Source: Rhizobium sp. Q54
GTDB lineage: Bacteria > Pseudomonadota > Alphaproteobacteria > ATCC43930 > CGMCC-115725
NCBI GenBank assembly: GCA_945861155.1
Contig: CAMATN010000009.1
Coordinates: 1-62,705 of the forward strand
Direction of reading: 5' to 3'
Length of the DNA stretch: 62,705 bases
Part shown: piece by piece, positions 1-8,023 of the stretch
Numbering within the stretch: the stretch's first letter is position 1
Layout of the letters: each line of letters begins with the position of its first letter
Translations under genes and position numbers: made by a program
The notes under the pieces: generated by a model
Databases searched by the model: none
What the model was told of the DNA's origin: nothing
The model's input: only the letters and a program-made list of their open reading frames with translations

Positions 1-1
1 C

Positions 2-37
2 GACCCCAAACACATCACAGATCTGCGGCTGAACTGA
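2..37 (+). CDS. possible 3' end of an upstream gene (partial)
   Basis: Frame 2 reads DPKHITDLRLN followed by TGA at 35-37. The next 200 bases are intergenic repeat, so this could be the last codons of a plus-strand gene that begins before the window. The fragment is too short to name, and the frame could be open by chance. Confidence 0.3.
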   Translation, partial: DPKHITDLRLN

Positions 38-49
38 CGAGGCAACCAG

Positions 50-217
50 CCCCCACCCTCCCACGCCTGCGGCGCGGGTCCCTCCCCTGGCGCATCTTCG
101 ATGCGCCATCCGACAGGCGCGCGCACGCGCGCGCCGAAAGGGCGCTTGCGGGGGAGGGGCTCTCGGCGCACCGGCGGCTCCCCCTCCCCAGCAAGCGGGG
201 GAGGGTTGGGGTGGGGG
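50..217. repeat. GC-rich intergenic repeat, family A
   Basis: The stretch is bounded by CCCCCACCCTC at its left end and GAGGGTTGGGGTGGGGG at its right end, an imperfect inverted repeat. Copies of GCTTGCGGGGGAGGGG occur inside. Near-identical pieces recur at 1702-1827, so this is a dispersed element rather than local low complexity. It fills the gap before the first complete gene. Confidence 0.65.
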
Positions 218-241
218 TTTTAGCGGCGCAAGGAGGGCAAC

Positions 242-1168
242 ATGCTCGCCATCGTCAACACCCCGGGCGGTCCCGAGCCGGTCGCGATCCGCGAGGTCGC
301 GGAGCCGGATTTGCGGCCCAACGAGGCGCTCGTCGCGGTTCACGCGTTCTCGCTCAACCGCGGGGAGTTGCGGCTGTTCCAGATCAGGCCCGAGGGCTGG
401 CGCCCCGGTCAGGACATCGCCGGGGTGGTGCTGCGCGCCGCCGCCGATGGCAGCGGCCCCGCCGCCGGCAGCCGGGTCGTCGCCCTCACCGACTGGGAGG
501 GCTGGGCCGAGCGCGCCGCGGCGCCGAGCCACCGGATGGCGCCGCTCACGGATGTCGTGTCGTTCGCCGCCGCGGCTGCGTTGCCGGTGGCCGGGCTGAC
601 CGCGCTGCGCACCTTGCGCCACGGCGCGCCGTTGTTGGGAAAGCGCGTGCTGATCACCGGCGCCGCCGGCGGGGTCGGCAATCTCGCGGTGCAGCTTGCC
701 GTGCGCTCGGGCGCCCGGGTCACCGCGGTCGTCGGCAGCACCGGGCGCGCCGGCATTCTCGATGGGCTCGGCGTGGTCGAGATCGTCACCCGGATCGAGG
801 ACGCGCCGGGCCGTTTCGCGCTGATCCTCGAAGCCGCCGGCGGGGCGTCGCTAAAGGCGGCGATCGAGCGGGTCGAACACCGCGGCATCGTCGTGATCTT
901 CGGCAATTCGTCGGGCGAGCCGACCGAAATCAATTTCCGCGACTTCGCCGAGCACCAGAACGCCCGTATCCAGGGCTTCCATTATTTCACCTGCGAGGCC
1001 GAGGACCGCTTCGCGCCGGATCTGGCCCTGTTGGCCGGGCTGATCGCGGACGGCTCGCTCAACCCGCGCATCGTCGAGCACAACTGGCGCGACCTCGCCC
1101 GCATCGGCCCGCTGCTGCGGGACCGGCGCATCGCCGGCAAAGCCGTCTTTCATATCGACCAGAAATGA
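242..1168 (+). CDS. zinc-independent MDR-family NAD(P)H:quinone oxidoreductase-like dehydrogenase
   Basis: 308 residues. The N-terminal GroES-like half (about 1-115) has FSLNRGELRLF, matching the quinone-reductase branch of the medium-chain dehydrogenase/reductase family. The Rossmann half carries ITGAAGGVGNLAVQLA, a GxxGxG-type nucleotide-binding loop near residue 140. No cysteine cluster for structural zinc is visible. ATG at 242 follows AAGGAGGGCAAC, a strong ribosome binding site. Its TGA overlaps an ATG at 1165, but the downstream peroxiredoxin more likely starts at 1183, so the two are co-transcribed. The family reduces quinones, enones or other activated carbonyls with NAD(P)H; the substrate here is unknown. 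Confidence 0.88.
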   Translation: MLAIVNTPGGPEPVAIREVAEPDLRPNEALVAVHAFSLNRGELRLFQIRPEGWRPGQDIAGVVLRAAADGSGPAAGSRVVALTDWEGWAERAAAPSHRMAPLTDVVSFAAAAALPVAGLTALRTLRHGAPLLGKRVLITGAAGGVGNLAVQLAVRSGARVTAVVGSTGRAGILDGLGVVEIVTRIEDAPGRFALILEAAGGASLKAAIERVEHRGIVVIFGNSSGEPTEINFRDFAEHQNARIQGFHYFTCEAEDRFAPDLALLAGLIADGSLNPRIVEHNWRDLARIGPLLRDRRIAGKAVFHIDQK

Positions 1169-1182
1169 ACGAGGAGACCGCA

Positions 1183-1665
1183 ATGACGATCAAGATTGGC
1201 GATAAAGTCCCGTCGGTGACGCTGCGCTATGTGACCCCGGAGGGGGTCAAGGCGGTCCCGTCGGAAGAGTTCTTCGCCGGCAAGAAGGTCGCGCTGTTCG
1301 CTCTGCCGGGCGCCTATACCCGGACCTGCTCGTCGCGCCATCTGCCGGGCTATGTGACCAATTCCGCCGCGCTGAAGGCGAAGGGCATCGACACGGTCGC
1401 GTGCCTCTCGGCCAACGACCACTTCGTGATGAACGCCTGGGGCCAGGAGCACGGCGCCGGCGACAAATTGGTCATGCTCGGCGACGGCAGCTGCGAGTTC
1501 ACCGAGGCGATGGGCCTTACCGTCGACCGCCGCGAGGCCGGCATGGGCATGCGCTCGCAACGCTATTCGATGATCGTCGACAACGGCATTGTCACGGCGC
1601 TCCACGTCGAGCCGTCCGGCGAATACGGCGTGTCCAGCGCCGAGGCGATGCTGGAGCGGCTGTAA
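1183..1665 (+). CDS. peroxiredoxin, Prx5/AhpE-like (redoxin family)
   Basis: 160 residues, the usual size for Prx5-type peroxiredoxins. The peroxidatic site is PGAYTRTC, with the cysteine at about residue 49 and the conserved Pro and Thr in place. RYSMIVDNG near the C-terminus matches the conserved distal Arg region. Start at 1183 is chosen because GAGGAG lies six bases upstream; an in-frame ATG at 1165 overlaps the previous stop and has no such site. It reduces H2O2 or organic hydroperoxides through a thiol or glutaredoxin partner. It appears co-transcribed with the quinone oxidoreductase before it, suggesting joint handling of redox stress. Confidence 0.92.
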   Translation: MTIKIGDKVPSVTLRYVTPEGVKAVPSEEFFAGKKVALFALPGAYTRTCSSRHLPGYVTNSAALKAKGIDTVACLSANDHFVMNAWGQEHGAGDKLVMLGDGSCEFTEAMGLTVDRREAGMGMRSQRYSMIVDNGIVTALHVEPSGEYGVSSAEAMLERL

Positions 1666-1701
1666 CGAGTTCTTTTGGGGGGGCCGCGCGCCTCCGGAGC
1701 C

Positions 1702-1827
1702 ACCCCCACCCTAACCCTCCCCCGCTTGCGGGGGAGGGAAGAGGGGCTTCTGACCTCCCGCACTCGCGGGGGAGAAGCGGTTGAGTTTTTACCCTCCCCT
1801 GCTTGCAGGGAAGGGCAGGGTGGGGGT
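1702..1827. repeat. GC-rich intergenic repeat, family A, second copy
   Basis: It is bounded by perfect 11-base inverted ends, ACCCCCACCCT (1702-1712) and AGGGTGGGGGT (1817-1827). It contains several CGCTTGCGGGGGAGGG-like units shared with the element at 50-217. The element sits between the peroxiredoxin and the next gene and is followed by a small GC-rich hairpin around 1832-1847. Confidence 0.7.
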
Positions 1828-1885
1828 AACGCGGGCGTTCGCCCGCGCTCCTGAAACGCGCGCACATCGTTGAGGGTTGTCGGAC

Positions 1886-2809
1886 ATGCGTTTTCTGGTG
1901 CTTGGGGCCGGGGCGGTCGGCGGCTATTTCGGCGGGCGGCTCGCCGAGGCCGGGCGCGACGTGACCTTTCTGCTGCGAGGCCCCCGCGCCGCCGCCCTTG
2001 CCGAGCACGGGCTCGCGGTGACAAGCCCGCTCGGCGATTTTCGCGTGCCGGTCAAGGTCGCGACGGCGGACCGGGTCGGCGGACCCTTTGATTGCGTGCT
2101 GCTGACCGCCAAGCATTACGACCTCGACGCCGCGATCGAGGCGATCCGGCCGGGCGTCGGAGCGGGCACCGCCGTGTTGCCGCTGCTCAACGGCCTCGTC
2201 CATCTCGACCGGCTCGATGCGGCGTTCGGCAAGGAGCGCGTGCTCGGCGGGGTCGCCTATGTCGGCGCCGCGCTGCAGCCCGACGGCAGCATCCGACACC
2301 ACAACCGGCTCTCGGGCATCGCCTTTGGCGACAAGGGCGGCGGGATCAGCGAGCGGGCGCGGGCGATCGAGGGAGCCTTTGCCGGCACCCCGGTCAGCGC
2401 CCCGGCGAACGACAACATCCTGCAGGAGATGTGGGAGAAATTCGTCATGATGGGCGCGATGGCCGGGATGAATTGCCTGCTGCGCGGCAATGTCGGAGAC
2501 ATTATCGGAACCCAGGAAGGCGAGGGGCTGATGCTCGACGCGCTCGCCGAATGCCGGGCGGTGGCCGCCGCTTCCGGCCATGAGCCGCGGCCGCAGGCGC
2601 GCGAGCGGGTTGCGGCAATGCTGACCGAGCACGGCAGCATCAACAGCGCCTCGATGCGCCAGGACCTCGATTCCGGGCGGCGTACCGAAGCGGACGCGAT
2701 CGTCGGCGACATGCTGCGCCGCGCCCGCTCCTTCGGCATCGCGACGCCGCTGCTGCGCGCCGCCTATTGCCACCTGCAAGTGCACGAAAACCGCCTGGCG
2801 CGGCGCTAG
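1886..2809 (+). CDS. ketopantoate reductase family protein (PanE/ApbA-like)
   Basis: 307 residues, close to the normal 300. The N-terminus FLVLGAGAVGGYFGGRLA is the NADP-binding Rossmann loop. LLTAKHYDLD (about 72-81) holds the family lysine that follows strand 4. The C-terminal helical domain has the NSASMRQDLDSGRRTEAD segment typical of PanE relatives. ATG 1886 has GAGGG nine bases upstream. PanE reduces 2-dehydropantoate to pantoate with NADPH, but many paralogues in catabolic clusters reduce other 2-keto acids. The next gene, an acid-sugar dehydratase relative, starts 13 bases after the stop, so a catabolic role is plausible. Confidence 0.85.
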   Translation: MRFLVLGAGAVGGYFGGRLAEAGRDVTFLLRGPRAAALAEHGLAVTSPLGDFRVPVKVATADRVGGPFDCVLLTAKHYDLDAAIEAIRPGVGAGTAVLPLLNGLVHLDRLDAAFGKERVLGGVAYVGAALQPDGSIRHHNRLSGIAFGDKGGGISERARAIEGAFAGTPVSAPANDNILQEMWEKFVMMGAMAGMNCLLRGNVGDIIGTQEGEGLMLDALAECRAVAAASGHEPRPQARERVAAMLTEHGSINSASMRQDLDSGRRTEADAIVGDMLRRARSFGIATPLLRAAYCHLQVHENRLARR

Positions 2810-2822
2810 AAAGGGCATCCCC

Positions 2823-4010
2823 GTGAAAATCGCGCGCATCGAGAGCTTTATCCTCGGCACCGGCAGCTCGAAGGATTTGCTGTTCTGCCGGGTCGAGACC
2901 GAGGACGGCACCTATGGCTGGGGCGAGGGCTATGTCACCGCCGGCAAGGAAACGGTCATTGCCGAATGCGTCAAGGCGATGGCGCCGCACGTGATCGGCC
3001 GTGGTGTCTTCAACATCCGCCATACCGGCCAAATCATGTTCGAGGATTTCGCGATCCGGCGCGGCTCGATGGAATTGTTGTCGGCGTGGAGCGCGATCGA
3101 GATCGCCTCGTGGGACATCATCGGCAAGATCGCCGGGCTGCCGGTCTATAATCTGCTTGGCGGCGCCTCGCGCGAGCGTGTCAGGGTCTACGCCAATGGC
3201 TGGGCCGGACGTTCGACGATCGAGGAGGGGGTCGAGCGCGGCCGCAAGATCAAGGCGATGGGCTTTACCGCCGCCAAGTTCGACCCATTCCCGGGGCCGT
3301 GGCGCAGCCATGTCGACCGCAAGGACGAGGATTTCGCGATCGATTACGTGCGGGCGATGCGGGAAGCCCTCGGCCCCGATTTCGAGATCCTGGTCGAGGC
3401 CCATCGCCGCTTCTCGCCGAGCCATGCGATCCGCATCGGCCATCGACTGGTCGAACTCGGCATCGACTGGTACGAGGAACCCTGCCTCGCCGACAATCTC
3501 GCGCTATTGGCCGAAGTGCGCCGCGCGGTGCCGATCCCGATCGTGACCGGCGAGGCGCTTTACACAAAGGAGCAATTCTTCGCCTGCCTGGCGCTGCGCG
3601 CCGCCGACATACTGAACCCCGACATCTGCGCGATCGGCGGCATCTCGGCGCTGATGGATATTTCCGTCATGGCGCAGCCGCAGGCGGTCGTCATGTCGCC
3701 GCACAATTACAATTCTCCCCTTATCGGCATGGCGGCGACGGTGCACGTCTCGGCGGTCATCCCGAATTTTCGCATCACCGAGTATTTCGTCAATTTCGAG
3801 GACATCTGCCGCGACATCGCGACATCGGGGCTGACGGTCAAGGACGGCTGGATCGACCTGCCGACCGCCCCCGGCCTCGGCATCGACCTCGACGTCGAGC
3901 GCCTGCGCGCCCACCCGCACCAGGAAGCCACCAAACACGGCTTCCGCCAATACTGGGAAGAATATCCGCGCAAGGGTTACGTGCCGCGATTGTCGGAAAC
4001 AAAGATCTGA
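2823..4010 (+). CDS. mandelate racemase/muconate lactonizing enzyme family protein, acid-sugar dehydratase-like
   Basis: 395 residues with a GTG start. The N-terminal capping domain (about 1-120) is followed by the TIM barrel of the enolase superfamily. Visible active-site landmarks are AAKFDPFPG at the end of strand 2, VEAHRRF, WYEEP and TGEALY for the Mg-binding acidic ligands, and SPHNYNSP with the catalytic-type histidine. This pattern matches galactonate or gluconate dehydratase relatives better than true racemases. Such enzymes abstract the proton alpha to a carboxylate and eliminate water to give 2-keto-3-deoxy acids. It is preceded closely by the PanE-like gene and followed by an SDR, consistent with a sugar-acid pathway. 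Substrate is not predictable. Confidence 0.9.
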   Translation: MKIARIESFILGTGSSKDLLFCRVETEDGTYGWGEGYVTAGKETVIAECVKAMAPHVIGRGVFNIRHTGQIMFEDFAIRRGSMELLSAWSAIEIASWDIIGKIAGLPVYNLLGGASRERVRVYANGWAGRSTIEEGVERGRKIKAMGFTAAKFDPFPGPWRSHVDRKDEDFAIDYVRAMREALGPDFEILVEAHRRFSPSHAIRIGHRLVELGIDWYEEPCLADNLALLAEVRRAVPIPIVTGEALYTKEQFFACLALRAADILNPDICAIGGISALMDISVMAQPQAVVMSPHNYNSPLIGMAATVHVSAVIPNFRITEYFVNFEDICRDIATSGLTVKDGWIDLPTAPGLGIDLDVERLRAHPHQEATKHGFRQYWEEYPRKGYVPRLSETKI

Positions 4011-4057
4011 ACGGAATGCCGCGGGCGGGGCCTTTGGCCTACTCGCGAATCTCTAGT

Positions 4058-4118
4058 GTCATACCGGCGAAAGCCGGTATCCACGGCGGACATGGATCCC
4101 GGCCTTCGCCGGGATGAC
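4058..4118. repeat. palindromic intergenic repeat, family B
   Basis: 25-base arms at 4058-4082 and 4094-4118 form an imperfect inverted repeat with three mismatches. The consensus GTCATCCCGGCGAAGGCCGG is shared with the perfect copy at 34734-34813. It lies just upstream of the SDR start and could form a long hairpin in the transcript. Confidence 0.8.
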
Positions 4119-4139
4119 AAACTCCTGGGAGGAGAGGCT

Positions 4140-4943
4140 ATGCCGAGACTGGCGGGCAAGGTTGCGCTGATCACCGGGGCGGCGGGCGGACAGGGAGTGG
4201 CGGAGGCGGAATTATTCGTGCGCGAGGGCGCTGCCGTGATGCTGACCGACGTCGATGCCGCCAAGGGCGAGCAGCTTGCGGCGCGGCTGCGCGAGCAGGG
4301 CGGCAAGGCGCGGTTCCTTGTGCACGACGCATCGAGCGAGCAGGCTTGGATCGACACGGTCGCCGCGACGCTGGCGGCGTTCGGCGGGTTGCACATTCTC
4401 GTCAACAACGCCGGCACGATCGCGCGGCAGGGTATCGTCAACACCACGGTCGAGGCGTGGAACCGCACGCTGGCGGTCAATCTGACCGGGCCGCTGCTCG
4501 GCATGAAGCATTGCGCGCCGGCCATTCGGGATTCGGGCGGCGGGTCGATCGTCAACATTTCCTCGACCGCCGGCCTCACCGCGCATGACGACGCGGCCTA
4601 TACCGCCAGCAAATGGGGGCTGCGCGGCCTGACCAAGACCGCCGTCCTGCAATTTTCGCCGTGGAACATCCGGGTCAACTCGATCCATCCCGGACAGATC
4701 GCCGATACCGGGTTTTTCCAAAGCGGCGGCGATGCGTTTGCCCAGGCCGCGCGGGCCGCGATCCCGCTGCACCGCCAGGGGACGCCGAAGGAATGCGCCG
4801 ACCTCGTGCTGTTCCTCGCCTCCGACGAATCGAGCTTTATCAGCGGCGCCGAGATCGCGGTCGACGGCGGCTACATCGCCGCCGGCCTCGCCGGCCTCCG
4901 CAACCGGGTGCGCGACGAATACGCGAAAAGCCGCGAGACGTAA
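4140..4943 (+). CDS. SDR-family oxidoreductase
   Basis: 267 residues, a classical short-chain dehydrogenase. ITGAAGGQG near residue 12 is the TGxxxGxG cofactor loop, VNNAG is the NNAG motif, NISST supplies the catalytic serine, and YTASK is YxxxK. C-terminal ISGAEIAVDGGY is typical of the fabG-like branch. ATG 4140 follows GGGAGGAGAGG; a longer open frame from 4056 would run through the palindromic repeat and is rejected. The enzyme interconverts a hydroxyl and a ketone with NAD(P). Its position after an acid-sugar dehydratase suggests a sugar-acid or hydroxy-acid substrate, by inference only. Confidence 0.93.
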   Translation: MPRLAGKVALITGAAGGQGVAEAELFVREGAAVMLTDVDAAKGEQLAARLREQGGKARFLVHDASSEQAWIDTVAATLAAFGGLHILVNNAGTIARQGIVNTTVEAWNRTLAVNLTGPLLGMKHCAPAIRDSGGGSIVNISSTAGLTAHDDAAYTASKWGLRGLTKTAVLQFSPWNIRVNSIHPGQIADTGFFQSGGDAFAQAARAAIPLHRQGTPKECADLVLFLASDESSFISGAEIAVDGGYIAAGLAGLRNRVRDEYAKSRET

Positions 4944-4959
4944 CGATTTACGCAACGGA

Positions 4960-5205
4960 ATGACCGGCCCCTTTCGCGCCTCGACCTGGATCGCGGCAGC
5001 TGTGGCCGCAATCGCGGTGGTCGGGGTGTTTGTCGGGGTCGCATTTCTGTGGGCGGATATCGGCGATGCCGGCATGAGCGTGGCCGGCTGGGTCGCGATG
5101 GCGTTGGGCGTGGTGGTGACCCTTGCTCTCGGGATCGGGCTGATGGCGCTGGTGTTCATCAGCAACCGGCGCGGCTATGACGATCCGGGCGGTCCGCCGC
5201 GCTAG
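4960..5205 (+). CDS. small two-helix membrane protein
   Basis: 81 residues from ATG 4960. Two hydrophobic spans are visible, about residues 9-33 and 44-67, the second ending ALVFISNRR, so positive charges probably keep the C-terminus cytoplasmic. The tail is polar (GYDDPGGPPR). It starts 17 bases after the SDR stop. No enzymatic motif is present and I do not recognise the family. Open frame, hydrophobic pattern and spacing support a real gene, but the function is unknown. Confidence 0.6.
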   Translation: MTGPFRASTWIAAAVAAIAVVGVFVGVAFLWADIGDAGMSVAGWVAMALGVVVTLALGIGLMALVFISNRRGYDDPGGPPR

Positions 5206-5306
5206 TCTGATCCCCCGGCGGATCTAAGGCGGGTCTACCGGCGCTGTTGCAAGCACCCGGCGCCGGGACGATGATAGGCGCTGCAATTTCACATTGAGCA
5301 GGCACC

Positions 5307-5747
5307 GTGAACAAATCAGGAGACGAGAGCGGCGGCGCTCGATACGGGCGGGGCACCGGCGTACCCGATCCGGTCGACGTGCATGTCGGCGCCCGCATCC
5401 GCACCAGGCGATTGTTGATCGGGATGAACCAGGAGACGCTCGCCAACGCGCTCGGGCTAACCTTTCAGCAGGTGCAGAAATACGAGGGCGGCGCCAACCG
5501 GGTCAGTGCATCGCGATTGTCGCAGATCGCCGAGATCCTCGGCGTGCCGATTTCCTATCTGTTCAGCGAGCTGGACCCTGCTGGCAGTACGCCGGACGCA
5601 CACGAGCAGGCGGCGCGCGAGCGCATGCAGCGCCCGGAGGCGATCGAACTGATCCGTTCCTATTACGCGATCGCCGATCAACGAATTCGTCATCAATTTC
5701 TCGATATGGTGAAGGCGGTGGCGCAATCGCACCAACGCGAGCAATAG
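5307..5747 (+). CDS. XRE-family helix-turn-helix regulator, alphaproteobacterial type
   Basis: 146 residues with a GTG start. The HTH_3 domain spans about residues 20-78: GARIRTRR, then [20 protein letters not shown] as recognition region and [21 protein letters not shown]. This sequence type is widespread in Rhizobiales and Rhodospirillales, often in several copies. The C-terminal half is acidic and helical, ending in a motif-free tail. It stands alone 61 bases before the UDP-sugar dehydrogenase on the same strand, so it may regulate that gene or itself. DNA target unknown. Confidence 0.9.
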   Translation: MNKSGDESGGARYGRGTGVPDPVDVHVGARIRTRRLLIGMNQETLANALGLTFQQVQKYEGGANRVSASRLSQIAEILGVPISYLFSELDPAGSTPDAHEQAARERMQRPEAIELIRSYYAIADQRIRHQFLDMVKAVAQSHQREQ

Positions 5748-5808
5748 CCGGGCAAAGCCGGGTTTGCAGCGGGGCGGGCGCGCCTTTCCGGAATTGGGAT
5801 GCGTGCCG

Positions 5809-7209
5809 ATGAATAATATTTTTCCCGAATTCACCGGTCTGAAGACCGGGCTGAAGGCCGGGCTGAAGGCTGGCGAGCCGGCTGATGTCGATGCCCTCGT
5901 CGCGCGGTTTCGCGACCGCAGCGCGACGATCGGGGTGATCGGCCTCGGCTATGTCGGGCTGCCGCTGCTGCGCACCGCGGCCGAGCGCGGGTTCGCGGCG
6001 CTGGGCTTTGACATCGACGGCGCCAAGGTCGAATTGCTCAACGCCGGCGGCTCGTATCTGCGCCACATCAGCGCGGCCAGCATCGCCGCGGTGCGGCAGA
6101 GCGGCCGGCTGTCCGCGACCGGCGATTTCTCCCGGCTGGCCGAGGTCGACGCGATCCTGCTGTGCGTGCCGACGCCGCTGACCCGGCAACGCGAGCCCGA
6201 TCTGAGCTTCATCGTCTCGACGACGGAGGCGGTGGCCCCCTATTTGCGGCCCGGTCAGCTGGTCGTACTCGAATCGACGACCTATCCGGGCACCACGCGC
6301 GACATCATGCAGCCGATCCTGGAGCGCGGCGGGCTGCGCTCGGGGCGCGATTTCTTCCTCGCCTACTCGCCCGAGCGCGAAGACCCCGGCAACGCCGATT
6401 TCGCGACCGGCGATATTCCCAAGGTGGTCGGCGGCGACGGGCCCGACGCGCTGCGCCTGGCGTGCGCGCTCTATGACGCGGTCGTGACTCGCACCGTGCC
6501 AGTCGCCTCGCTCGAAGCCGCCGAGGCGGTCAAGCTGACCGAGAACATCTTCCGCTCGGTCAATATCGCGCTCGTCAACGAATTGAAGATCGTCTTCGAG
6601 GCGATGGGCATCGATGTCTGGGGGGTCATCGAGGCGGCCAAGACCAAGCCGTTCGGCTACATGCCGTTCTATCCCGGCCCCGGGCTCGGCGGCCACTGCA
6701 TCCCGATCGACCCGTTCTATCTGACCTGGAAGGCGCGCGAATTCAACATCTCGACCCGCTTTATCGAATTGGCGGGCGAGGTCAACACGGCGATGCCGCA
6801 GCGCATCGTCGAGAAGACCGTCGAGGCGCTGAGCGAGCGGTCGGGCAAGGCGATGCGGGGCGCGCGGGTGCTGGTCCTCGGCGTCGCCTACAAGAAGAAT
6901 GTCGACGACACCCGCGAGAGCCCGGCGCTGACGATCATCGAATTGCTCGAACGGCGCGGCGCGGAGGTGTCGTTCCACGACCCGTTCCTGGCCGAGATCC
7001 CGCCGACCCGCGAGCATCCGCAGTTTACCGGCCGCCGCTCGACCCCGCTCTCCGCCGCCAGCGCCGCCGGGTTCGACGCCGCGATCATCTGCACCGACCA
7101 CGATCCGGTCGATTACAAGCTGCTTGTCGAGCACAGCAAGCTGATTATCGACACCCGCAACGCCTGCGCCCGCCGCGACCTTGCCGGCGACAACGTGGTC
7201 AAGGCGTGA
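5809..7209 (+). CDS. nucleotide-sugar dehydrogenase (UDP-N-acetylglucosamine/UDP-hexose 6-dehydrogenase type)
   Basis: 466 residues from ATG 5809; the family usually runs 420-440. The Rossmann loop GVIGLGYVGLP lies near residue 45, followed by CVPTPL, LESTTYPGTT and SPERED. Helix KLTENIFRSVNIALVNELK follows, then the active-site segment GGHCIPIDPFYL whose cysteine forms the thiohemiacetal. C-terminal GVAYKKNVDDTRESPA binds the nucleotide. It oxidises a UDP-hexose(amine) C6 alcohol to a carboxylate with two NAD+, making precursors for capsule, O-antigen or other polysaccharide. The extra N-terminus includes a threefold 12-base repeat. With gmhA downstream it suggests surface-glycan synthesis. 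Confidence 0.93.
   Translation: MNNIFPEFTGLKTGLKAGLKAGEPADVDALVARFRDRSATIGVIGLGYVGLPLLRTAAERGFAALGFDIDGAKVELLNAGGSYLRHISAASIAAVRQSGRLSATGDFSRLAEVDAILLCVPTPLTRQREPDLSFIVSTTEAVAPYLRPGQLVVLESTTYPGTTRDIMQPILERGGLRSGRDFFLAYSPEREDPGNADFATGDIPKVVGGDGPDALRLACALYDAVVTRTVPVASLEAAEAVKLTENIFRSVNIALVNELKIVFEAMGIDVWGVIEAAKTKPFGYMPFYPGPGLGGHCIPIDPFYLTWKAREFNISTRFIELAGEVNTAMPQRIVEKTVEALSERSGKAMRGARVLVLGVAYKKNVDDTRESPALTIIELLERRGAEVSFHDPFLAEIPPTREHPQFTGRRSTPLSAASAAGFDAAIICTDHDPVDYKLLVEHSKLIIDTRNACARRDLAGDNVVKA
5836..5871 (+). repeat. three in-frame 12-bp tandem units inside the nucleotide-sugar dehydrogenase
   Basis: Units at 5836-5847, 5848-5859 and 5860-5871 are GGTCTGAAGACC, GGGCTGAAGGCC and GGGCTGAAGGCT. 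They encode GLKT, GLKA, GLKA in the N-terminal extension before the Rossmann fold. Confidence 0.85.
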
Positions 7210-7361
7210 GGGTACCTTGATGCCTGGAGGTTCTGGCGACAGTATGGGCGATCGAGCGGGAGGAATTCGCGACCCCCGAGTCGATGCCCCCGAGCGGATC
7301 AGTGTGCAGGGTCGCGGCCTGCCGGGCATCGGGCTCATCAAGGACGGCGGACAGGGCGGTT

Positions 7362-7988
7362 ATGAGCGAGGCGGATAGCGGGCCGATCGTCGAATATCTG
7401 GAACGCTCGCGCGACGCGGTCGCGGCGGCGATCGCGGACCCGGCATTCGTCGCCACGATCGGGCGCATGGTCGAGCGGGTCGCGGCCGCGCTCCAAGCCG
7501 GGCACAAGGTGCTGTTGGCCGGCAATGGCGGCAGCGCCGCCGATGCCCAGCACCTCGCCGGCGAGTTTCTGTCGCGGCTCAATTACGATCGGGCGCCGGC
7601 GGCGGCGCTCGCGCTGACCACCGACAGCTCGGTCTTGACCGCGATCGGCAACGATTACGGCTATGAATTCGTGTTCGAGCGTCAGGTTCGCGGGCTCGGC
7701 CGGCCGGGCGACGTGCTGATCGCGCTGTCGACCTCCGGACGCTCGGCGAACATCCTCCACGCGCTCGCGGCGGCGCGGGCCACCGGCCTCTTCGTGATCG
7801 GGTTCACCGGCGGAAGCGGCGGCGACATGGCGACGCTGTGCGATTTGTGCCTGCGCGTCCCCTCGGATTCGACGCCGCTGATCCAGCAGCTCCACATCAC
7901 CGCCGGGCATATTCTGTGCGGGCTCGTCGAAGAGCGGCTGTTCCCGCGTGTCGAAACGCCGGCAGCATTGGTCGCCGTCGCCGGCTGA
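7362..7988 (+). CDS. gmhA: D-sedoheptulose-7-phosphate isomerase (GmhA-like SIS protein)
   Basis: 208 residues from ATG 7362. The SIS fold shows GNGGSAADAQHLAGEF, the GmhA signature with phosphate-binding serine and catalytic-type Glu. SSVLTAIGNDYGYE, then ALSTSGRSANIL (second phosphate loop) and QQLHITAGHILC with the catalytic-type His follow. GmhA converts sedoheptulose-7-phosphate to D-glycero-D-manno-heptose-7-phosphate, the first step to ADP- or GDP-heptose for LPS core or S-layer glycans. About 150 bases without a gene separate it from the UDP-sugar dehydrogenase. Close SIS relatives (DiaA) are possible, but the motifs favour GmhA. No other heptose genes are in the window. Confidence 0.85.
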   Translation: MSEADSGPIVEYLERSRDAVAAAIADPAFVATIGRMVERVAAALQAGHKVLLAGNGGSAADAQHLAGEFLSRLNYDRAPAAALALTTDSSVLTAIGNDYGYEFVFERQVRGLGRPGDVLIALSTSGRSANILHALAAARATGLFVIGFTGGSGGDMATLCDLCLRVPSDSTPLIQQLHITAGHILCGLVEERLFPRVETPAALVAVAG

Positions 7989-8023
7989 TCGGCGTCGGCA
8001 ACAGCACACCGAGGGAGACAAGC

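Noticed and set aside
211-1182. A long open frame running from 211 into the peroxiredoxin as one 484-residue protein
   Set aside because: Its first two thirds are arginine-rich translation of another frame of the quinone oxidoreductase; the peroxiredoxin has its own ribosome site at 1171.
1592-2911. 439-codon antisense open frame across the ketopantoate reductase gene
   Set aside because: High-GC antisense openness; composition and lack of motif show it is a shadow.
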